Positions 56,588 to 64,000 of a DNA stretch of 64,000 nucleotides are shown in pieces; position 1 is the stretch's first letter; each line of letters opens with the position of its first letter. The DNA is taken from the NCBI GenBank assembly GCA_025716815.1, contig JAIXMN010000035.1, forward strand, positions 124,001-188,000. Reading direction: 5' to 3'. Origin of the DNA: Dichotomocladium elegans. Its lineage: Eukaryota; Mucoromycota; Mucoromycetes; Mucorales; Lichtheimiaceae. Under the pieces are notes generated by a model that saw only the letters and a list, made by a program, of their open reading frames with translations, made no database searches and was not told the DNA's origin. The translations under genes were made by a program, and so were the position numbers.

Positions 56588-57788
56588 CTATCGCTTTTTA
56601 ACCCATTTGTATTTTCCGACCCACCACTTGGAGCGCTGTTCTTCAAAGACGGCAGCACAGCCAGAATAATAAGCACCAATGGCTGCCAGGAAAGCAGTGA
56701 CACCTGTTTCTTCTTTTAAGCACATCCTCTTCTTTCAGCCTTTTTTTTTTTTACCTGACACGCGTAGCACAGCTGTGACGTCCGTAATGAAATAAATGGC
56801 GCTCAGAAACAAGGTCACAAACACCCACCAAAGACACCTATTCCGGGGGTAGGAAGGAAACGAAGGTGGGATCAATGAGACAAACACATAAACAGACAGT
56901 GTTGCGCGCGGGATGGGGGACGGAATTGGCACATTACCATGAAAGGATAAAGGTGCCATTCTTGACCTTGAAGGAGACGAAGAGAAGCATGAGCGTGTAG
57001 AAGGACCACATGAAGTCGTAAATGGCATTCGCCTGTCGAAGATCCCATGCTGTCTGGTATGCGTCCAGTACAGGTTCTACTGTTGGCAGCATCATCATGC
57101 CTGTTCCTGCCCAGAAGGCACCGTAAGAGACCAAGATTGTTCCAGAAAAAGTACCACCATAGAAAAGATCCAAGAACCTGTGGGTGAATGTTTTTTTTTT
57201 TTTTCAAAAAAAAAAAGGTTAGCAATAGCAACCATTGTGTGCATGTGTTTGTGCGCATTTCTTTTTTTTTTTAAATACCCTGCTACATATTGCGCCAGTC
57301 CACCAAACAGCATAGCGGTCGGATAAAGGATATGGTTTGATTTGTGAGGTAGAAAAAGGTTATACACGCCCAGCAAAATGGTGACGGTCGCAAAGGCCCA
57401 GAGTCCTTCATCAAAATGAGTAAGCTCCTGTACGCTGCGCGAACATTGATGTACATGTACATGCATGTGTGTGCATACCAAGTACAGCCGGGTTGCCCAT
57501 GCTCAGCGGACGGCGGTCGCCCTGCGCAAGCACAGCAGGCGATGCCCTACGGGTCATGTTGAGGTACTCGGAGGGCAGCTGTGTGGACTGGGAGCTATGC
57601 CTTGACGGAAATAGGTGGGAGAGTGGCGTTGAGCTCACTGGATGGACTGTTAGCTTCCCTTGCGCATCCTCAGACGGTCGAATAGGCTCTGGACTGTGGA
57701 TATTTGGGTTGCTGCTTGGCGAATGCGAGTCTCCGATACTCTCGATATCTTGGTTGGGCTCGTTCCGGTGATAAAACCAGGATTCCAT
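56588..57788 (-). CDS. GPR1/FUN34/YaaH-family transporter (acetate/ammonium type)
   Basis: Predicted six-helix plasma-membrane transporter related to yeast Ady2/Ato proteins and Yarrowia Gpr1, associated with acetate uptake or ammonium export. Exons: 57479-57788, 57279-57405, 56938-57177, 56755-56837, 56588-56703; introns 71-101 nt; product 291 aa. The first ~100 residues are hydrophilic and Ser/Pro-rich. The family motif, normally NPAPLGL, reads NPAVLGL here, spanning the first intron. It is followed by ATVTILLGVYNL, then the conserved FLDLFYGGTFSGTILVSYGAFW block and RQANAIYDFMWSFYTLML. The C-terminus is short and basic (KWWVGKYKWVKKR). The Pro-to-Val change in the motif could alter selectivity. 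The gene starts 1.2 kb upstream of, and is co-oriented with, the TFIIIC gene. Confidence 0.92.
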
Positions 57789-58468
57789 GTTGTTGACGAT
57801 GAAGGAAAAGCAGAGCCGAAATGCTCTCTCTTGTCCGTCCTAATCTGTTGCTTTGATTGTATACACCTCGGCTCCAAGCTGTTTGTTTACTCTACTTTGT
57901 ATTTCCATTCGCGTTGTCTTTTTTTTTTTTTTACATCCTCGGCCATATAAAGATCATAGATGGAACCCAATCTGGACATGCCCATACCCGGAGTTCACCA
58001 GCCATCCAAGCCCAGCATCTCATTGTTACATATCCGTCATCTGCGCCACCCAAACTTTTTCCACTTTGCCTCGTCGGACCACGATCTTTCTGGGAGTACT
58101 AGTCCTAAGGCCATTATCTGCCTGGGCGTTCCGATATGTCCAACATCCCTTTCTACTTATATTCTCCACTGTGGATGTTTTAAAGTGATGAGTGACAACA
58201 AGCAACCACATGTTCATTGTGCCACACATTTTTTTTTTTGGTTACCGAGTGACCCATAGTTGTGGCAAAAAAATGAATGTGGCAATGGGGATAAAAAATC
58301 TTACTCCGCCTGTGCCACCCTGGGACAGATAAAACCATTAAGCTTTTTTTTTTTTTTCACCGCAGATTACCCGGTAGTAATGACCCCAGTAGGTATATAA
58401 GCCGTTCAACAGGGACGGAGGGGAGGGGGAATCATTCTTTTTAAAAAGAACACAAAACCATCTATATC
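57789..58468. other. divergent promoter region
   Basis: Between the transporter start (-) and the small-protein start (+). It holds pyrimidine runs and a TATA candidate near 58394. No gene recognised. Confidence 0.5.
58394..58401 (+). promoter_or_regulatory. TATA-box candidate of the small-protein gene
   Basis: TATATAAG lies about 70 bp upstream of the start codon at 58469, in the right orientation. Confidence 0.55.
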
Positions 58469-58923
58469 ATGTCGTCTGACCAACGGGAACAATCGCTGCC
58501 ACCGCCGCCCTATGAGGAAATTGAAGCTAGCCCACCGCCTGTTATGCCTGCTGGTACCATTCCGGAGCTCCTATCCTCGGCGCCAAGACAAGCAGCAGAG
58601 GAGAGAAGCACTTTTCCCTATCCCTCAATGTATGCCACCCACTGACTAGGCGAGGAGCCAAAGAGAGCGCGAGATTGTTTTCTTTGTTTTTACTCATCTT
58701 ATGATATGTCCCCAGAGCGCCACCTCAAGTGAGGAACATACCCCGACCTTCGCCTCCGAAACACAAGGCTCTGTCGAAGACAAGACGTTGGGTTTGCTGT
58801 TGCGCGACATGCTGTATAAGGTAAATTTTGCTGTTTGAAAAAAAAAATATTGGGATTGGCATTATTCATTTTTTTTTTCAAAGCGTCGCCGTCTTCTCTG
58901 TCATAGGCGCGTTGTTTTTCTAA
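58469..58923 (+). CDS. 101-aa proline-rich protein with PPxY motif and Cys-rich hydrophobic tail
   Basis: Unrecognised small protein, likely real. Three exons join in phase: 58469-58629, 58716-58820, 58884-58923 (introns 86 and 63 nt; donors GTATGC and GTAAAT, acceptors CCCAG and CAAAG). The N-terminus (MSSDQREQSLPPPPYEEIEA) holds a PPPPYEE motif, a classic ligand of WW domains in NEDD4/Rsp5 ubiquitin ligases. The middle is Pro/Ser-rich. After a basic patch (KALSKTRRW) comes VCCCATCC, a candidate palmitoylation cluster, and a hydrophobic end (ISVAVFSVIGALFF) that stops at the last residue, as in a tail-anchored membrane protein. A TATA box sits 70 bp upstream. It has no neighbours that suggest a role. 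Function unknown; membrane adaptor for a WW-domain ligase is one possibility. Confidence 0.72.
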
Positions 58924-60489
58924 CATGTTGCGGATCAGACACGCCGCTATATACACTTACCATCGTTCTATACAATCTCCAAGTATTATACGCATTCTAT
59001 GTATGAATGCCGGAGAGCTGTTCTGGATAGTACATGATGTACGTGCCTGGCATCGTCTACGGTTATTATTCCCTTTTTTACATACATGATACCTAAAATC
59101 TTAAAGTCTATGTACCACTCTCTTACCTGCTCTCCGCGCCCCTCCCTTTTTTTTTCATTTGCAATGGCGTACGTACTACGGCACGTTGGACAGACAAGAA
59201 CCATGCGCCACCGCGTTGCCATTTTTCCATCCATGCACGGCCGGATGTTTGTCCGCGAATTTTTTTTTAAGAAAACTACTTCCTCCATCCTCCTCCCCGA
59301 CCGAATTTTTTTTTTAAATCAGTCCAACGTGAGCAATTGATTCCATTCATAACGATGGTTGCGGTATGTGTGTGTGTAGTCGTTATGTGTCTTTGAATAC
59401 TCCCGTCAAGTGCGTTTGTCTTTGAAATACACTTGATAAGGAAACCATGCTTGACCCCGTCGAGCAATGTATGAAAAAAAAAAAATACAACTTGCCCCAT
59501 TGAGAAGGAAGTTTTAGGGCCTTTATGTACAAAGACAGGAATATATAAAAGGATCTGAGGACGGCCTTGCTCTGGTTGTGCGCACACACACACACACACA
59601 CACCGTCTAAACGGCTGACATGGGGCGTTACATGAAAGAAACTGCGTTTTTCAACCCCTTTTTGGTAACATCCGTGATTTCATGACGTATGTAACATGCA
59701 AAATGGGGGGGGGAAGGGATCATCCATTGGCGGTTAATATTAACCAAAGGACAGAAGAAAAAAAAAAGGACAATGGGCTTCCGCCCTATATACTCAATGT
59801 AGCTTGCGGAAAATACACACCTCTTCACATACTGTATAGGCTTCGGAAGAGTTTTTCGTCTTTTCCGCTGTCCAACGCGATCTACATATATATGTTCAAC
59901 GTAGGGGACATGTGTGTGCTCTTAAACCTGATGTTTGAAAAATGGTTGGCCATACGCACTGCACCAAAGCAAGTACGTAACGTGGCACATTCCTTGCCAT
60001 GACAGTGGAGACGGGCCCCTTTTCATCATTGCACATACCTAACGGGGCTTCTGGATAACATGGCATAGGTACGTATGTAGGCCGGCAAAGTGAGAGCAGT
60101 TGCGCGATGCATCTGCATACATACAGTGTAAAACGGGACATTTATTCTAGCTATATACTTTATGTTCAATGTCGCATGGATAACAAAGGCCGGAGACATA
60201 CCCGTTGGTCAACAAAAGATATCAGCCCCCCCTTCTTCTTACTTGCCCCGACGGTGTAGCAAGGTGTGCCATTTGCTGTAGCAACGGTCGAACAGGGAGG
60301 AAAGGAACCGACGACGGACCAAACGACAACATCGGAGGCAGAAGCAGACGAACAAATGCACCTCGACGAAGCCATGGTGGTGGGGAGACCTGCGCGAATG
60401 CAGCCAAACCATGGTCCCATCCAAGGCCCGTGTGCTCTCCTCTCGGGATAACTTGAGTTGGGCTGATATCGTTATCTTCCGGAACATGA
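58924..60489. other. intergenic with homopolymer and CA tracts
   Basis: No gene recognised. Poly-T/A runs at 59263-59272 and 59307-59317 and a (CA)n tract at 59583-59602. The part right of 60200 may belong to the transposon remnant that follows. Confidence 0.45.
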
Positions 60490-61400
60490 TAAGTTTGCAG
60501 AATGGAGCAAGGGTAACCTCCTGCCTTTTACTTTTTGCCCTTGGACTACGCGGCCAAAAGTGCTCAATTGAATCAAGTTCAGGCGAGTAGGGGTGGAAGA
60601 CAAGCGCATCAATGTCGTCGAGGCTCGATGTATTTAGAGATATCCTCAGCCTTATGGCGAGTTGCATTATCCATTACCAAACCATGGCCCTTCATATGTT
60701 TATACTTGCTCATCTCGTCCATTGTAGTTTTAAGGAAGCTCACACAATGTCCAAGGTAGAGTCCCTCTGCTTGCAGCTTCAGATTGGCCCTGCCTCTCGT
60801 TGTTTTCTCGATGAAACGATGCCTGGTGCTGAGCTTGCTCCCACGATTTGTAATCGTCCTTGGCGCTGAACCCGCTGCACGAGTCCCCTTTCTTGGACCA
60901 TGCCATGCTGTGCTTCATTATTGATATGGTATCCTGACTCATCAAGAAAAAAAAAACGCCAAGTCAATGTCGGCCCTGTCCCATCTGCGCGCCACCCAGT
61001 CAAGGCTGCTCTTTGGATCTTACGCAGCACGCTTCCTGTCTACAGGGGCTGAAACCCGAGCCATTTTTTTTTCAATGACAAGTTTGCATTCATAAAATCG
61101 TTTTGGATACTTTTGAGTCCCTCCACTCTTTGGAGCAGTTGCTCCATCAGCTTGCTCCAGGACAATGGATGGATTCATCACCAATGCATTCTAAAATAAC
61201 ACGCTTATGCTCTTCATTGCGAATACGCCAACGACCCCTCCGCGTTAGGTATCTTAAAGATGCCGTCAGGGGTTCTTTCTCGCACTATAATGTTATGGAT
61301 TCCTAGCAGCTGATGCAACTCGGGACCTTTCTCAAACATCATCCCTTTGAAACATCCGAGCTTGGCCATCGTAAATTGCTCAGCTCAGAATGTAAAAGTG
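60490..61400 (-). mobile_element. decayed Tc1/mariner-type (DDE_3) transposase, near full length
   Basis: The minus strand encodes, with frame changes and stops, the same transposase as the copy at 16 kb: a shared early segment (nucleotides closely matching 16080-16240, reading NEEHKRVILEC and later LEQ...EQLLQR), the first catalytic block FFLDESGYHINNEAQHGM, the second block HMKGHGLVMDNATRH, and the third block YSPELDSIEHFW. All three acidic residues of the DDE triad are therefore visible, which the 16-kb copy lacks. At least three frameshifts and one stop (after the second block) make it inactive. Terminal inverted repeats were not identified. Confidence 0.87.
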
Positions 61401-61735
61401 TCTAAAAGGGGAAGAGTCAAAGGGACGAATTGGATCTTATCGTATACATGCACATGGCCTTGAAGCAGTCAAGGAAGGAACAAGCGATTGTTTTTTTATT
61501 TATAAACAATTAATTGATGTATATAAGACATGCATGAATGGGGAAAGGCGAGAACGGTGATAGGGTATGATGAAAAAAAAAAGATTGAATAATGAACGAT
61601 GATCTAATGTAGATATACAAAAAAAAAATGCTATGGTACACACACACACACAGAGGGAGAAAGAGAGAGGGGCAGGGAATGGCAGTAGTGGGATATGAAG
61701 CATTGTTGATTACTTGATATCCCATTGCGAACAGT
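61401..61735. other. 3' flank of the arrestin gene; CA/GA tract
   Basis: Contains a (CA)n/(GA)n tract at about 61636-61670. Nothing else recognised. Confidence 0.5.
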
Positions 61736-63987
61736 TCAGACGGGCATCGTTCCATCTGCGTCGTCATCGCTGTCCCCATAATACCATTGGCTGCTGCTGA
61801 TGCTGACAGGAGAGGAGACGGTCTGAGGCAACGATCGTATAGGCGGTGGCGGTGGAAGTGCGGCATGATAGTAATGTGCTTCAACAGAGCTCGGATACGG
61901 GTCAACGACGAGCGGTCTGCTGGGAGGCCATATTGAGGATGAGGCAAGCGTGTGGATTGAATGCAGAGAACGCGTGCTGTCGCTGTGGATGCTCATCGGC
62001 GATGCGCATCCGCAATATCCTTCTTCTTCAAAGAGTCCGCTAGACTGTGGCTGGGGCTGGAGTGGGATTGCGGGTGGCAGGCCGGGAGCAATCGGCGACG
62101 GCGGTCTAGAATGTAGCGCATCGTCAGATCCACTCGGCCTCGAGCTTAGCGACAGCGCAGAGATGCTCAAGCTATCGTCGCTGGCGGTGTCTTTGTCGCC
62201 TTCGACGTCGTTTGTATACTCGCGCTGCAACATGCTAGTCAGCCAAGGATCGATCCGGTTCATCTGCACTGGCGGCCGCAGCGGCCCGGTCGCTGGGTGC
62301 ACACCCCCTCGTCGATCCATCATCGGAAGTGCCTCTGAGCTTGCGAGGCTGCCGGGGCGTGGAGGCAAAGGCTCATTCATGAAGCGTTCCGCCACATCTC
62401 TGCTATTACTGGCGGTGCTGGCGGTCCTGGTGCTGCTGGTGCTGGTGCTGGTGCTGCTATTGACCGTCAGCGCTGACGATGCCGAGGCGACGTTCGCATT
62501 CAAATTAAGCTCGGAAATGGACCGGCCAAACGCAGACAGCGACGGAGACGGTGGGTTTGTCGTTGCGGGGATTTGAGCAGGGCGCGAGGAATCGAGGATC
62601 ATCGACGAGGACATGCGGAGCGCGGATCGACTGTTCCCGGCGCTGCTGCTGCTCGCCTGGAGACCCATAAAGACCGACTGCTGACGGGCAATGTCGGGAT
62701 CCATGCGCTTGGTGTTCGCATCACTCGTGTCACTATTGTTCGCAGTCGCAACGACAGCCAGAAGAAGATGTGGCGCTTCTTCAATTTTATACTTTGGCAA
62801 TTCGGCTGACCTGGAGGACCGCGGGATGTTATCATCATCGCTGCCGGAGGAGGTGGTGGTGGTGTTAAAAAGGGCATCATCGTCACTTGCGAATGGCAAG
62901 GAAGTGATCATCACCGGGATTTTAGCACGAATGTTCTCGAACTTATGGCCAACTTGGAAGGTCACTTCGAGCTGGTGATAAATCGTCACCAGGGGCGACT
63001 CAACCCCGAACGTCAGGAGCTCATCAAGCTCGTGATAGAGAAGAACAGGACGTTGCCATGGCAGAACATCGCTGCTGTTGCGCTCCTGAACAGAGTGGAC
63101 AAACGCAGATCCTTTGCGCCGCGTGAATTTGATGCATCGTGGGTTATTTTTCATGGCGTCAGCAAAACGTTGACCAAAGATGTTGTTGCTGTTCTCAAGC
63201 ATTCCCTTTTCCAGATTTTCGAGATTCGTTTCCGATTTCGGTATGTTCTCGCACCTGCATAAAAATTGCTCTGGGTCAGCAGGGGGAAGGCTTTTTCTCT
63301 TTGTTCTCAACATCCTCCCTCGCCTTCCTCCACACTTACTTGCCTATAAATCTCGACTTGAAGAATCTGAGTCTTGATAGAGATCACTGGCTTCTGGGAT
63401 GCAATACATAAAAACCGAATAGCGATTGGCATTTTCTTTTGCTCGAGGCAGACAATGCGTGGACAATCGATTTCGTAGTGGAATTTGCCCGGGATCGTAT
63501 GCCGGTAGATGCGGGTGCCAACCAATGGCGAGATTGCTTTGTTTGGAAGGAGATGGCGCAGGAGGACAATGGGGCATTCAGACGAGAGAGACTTTTTGGT
63601 TAACCCGGTGGCGATGGATGCAGTAAGGGTGAGTTCGAGCTTGTAGTAAATAGATGCACGTTTGACCATGAGCGAGCGTGGATAGACATTGGGAATGTCG
63701 AGTTCCCAGGAAAGGACATGCTCGCCCGGTATAAGCTTCCGTTGCTGCAGTGTGCCGACGAGATCGAGCTTTACTTTTGGCAAAAAGGACGCCTCCGCTT
63801 CAAACTGGGTGCCACAGACCTGACGCAGCGACAGGCGTGTGTATCCCTTGAATTTCAGCACAAGCGTGCGCACCTTGATGGTCCGAAGCACATTCAGCCG
63901 TACTTTGCCTCTGAGCGGCCGACATGCGCTGCTCGCCTTTGCAGGTCCGATAAATTCCAGATAGGCAGACTCGGGCTCAATCTCCAT
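61736..63987 (-). CDS. arrestin-domain trafficking adaptor (ART-like)
   Basis: Predicted alpha-arrestin that recruits a Rsp5-type ubiquitin ligase to plasma-membrane transporters. Two exons: 63340-63987 and 61736-63268; product 726 aa if ATG 63987 is the start (13 bp from the window edge, so a further upstream start is possible). Residues ~10-130 form the arrestin N-domain (YLEFIGPAKASSACRPLRGKV; RTLVLKFKGYTRLSL; LIPGEHVLSWELDIP; KRASIYYKLELTLT). Residues ~135-370 form the C-domain (LVGTRIYRHTIPGKFHYEI; PIAIRFLCIASQKPVISIK; ENIRAKIPVMITSLPF). No PPxY motif was found, but ELPKYKIEE supplies an LPxY, which serves as an alternative ligase-binding site in some ARTs. The C-terminal ~330 residues are Ser/Pro-rich and disordered. 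The intron acceptor (CAGAG) is inferred because the nearer CAG gives a frame shift. Confidence 0.9.
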
Positions 63988-64000
63988 TGAACGAATGGTA

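Noticed and set aside
1..64000. CRISPR array, prokaryotic operon, prophage, rRNA genes, or biosynthetic gene cluster
   Set aside because: The sequence is eukaryotic with spliceosomal introns. No regularly spaced short repeats, no rRNA signature, no phage genes, and no backbone synthase (PKS, NRPS, terpene) seen.

Overview
This window is nuclear DNA of a filamentous fungus, most likely a Mucoromycota (Mucorales-like) species. Genes carry many short spliceosomal introns (about 46-156 nt, GT..AG). The protein families are fungal: MED19, a SepH/Cdc7-type kinase, NOB1, a RHEB GTPase with a CaaX box, a GPR1/FUN34/YaaH transporter and a GPI-anchored Kre9/KNH-type wall protein. The transposon debris resembles Tc1/mariner (DDE_3) and Helitron elements common in Mucoromycota. 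The species placement is inference; no rRNA or mitochondrial sequence is present. Gene models were spliced by hand from the sequence, and exon coordinates are given in each entry.

Layout. 1-7.3 kb is gene-poor: a broken gene of a repetitive Mucoromycota-type family (3.25-4.4 kb), a 180-bp tandem repeat (5.08-5.59 kb) and a large inverted repeat (6.09-6.69 kb). At 7.3-7.6 kb is a mitochondrial F1-ATPase inhibitor (-). At 9.4-12.3 kb is a CH-kinase-C1 protein of SepH/Cdc7 type (+), then a GPI-anchored secreted protein (12.5-13.2 kb, -). 13.2-18.8 kb is gene-poor, with a decayed DDE transposase and a decayed Helitron. 18.8-26.2 kb holds a Gfo/Idh/MocA oxidoreductase (+), a threonine aldolase (+), an NVJ2/TEX2-like SMP lipid-transfer protein (-) and MED19 (+). 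26.2-32.2 kb is gene-poor, with a 172-bp TA-flanked MITE.

32.2-47.3 kb is the densest part: a TLC-domain membrane protein (+), NOB1 (-) divergent from RAD1 (+), RHEB (-), a long-chain alcohol oxidase (-), ribosomal protein uS10 (+) and the TFIIH helicase XPD/RAD3 (+). 47.3-50.8 kb is gene-poor, with another transposase fragment. 50.9-58.9 kb has an SLC10A7/Rch1-like carrier (+), a TFIIIC subunit with WD-like N-terminus and TFIIIC zinc finger (-), an acetate/ammonium-type transporter (-) and a 101-aa proline-rich tail-anchored-type protein (+). 58.9-61.4 kb is gene-poor and holds a second copy of the 16-kb transposase. The right edge is an arrestin-domain trafficking adaptor (-).

The genes do not form a pathway cluster; they are ordinary housekeeping and signalling genes: genome maintenance (RAD1, XPD), transcription (MED19, TFIIIC, XPD), ribosome production (NOB1, uS10), TORC1 and septation signalling (RHEB, SepH-like kinase), and membrane or organelle contact functions (NVJ2-like, TLC protein, carriers, arrestin). 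I saw no prokaryotic operon, CRISPR array, rRNA or convincing tRNA, and no convincing new multi-gene system. The best leads are the inverted repeat, the MITE, two unusual introns (GC-AG and a U12-like AT donor), the CH-kinase-C1 architecture and the small tail-anchored-type protein.
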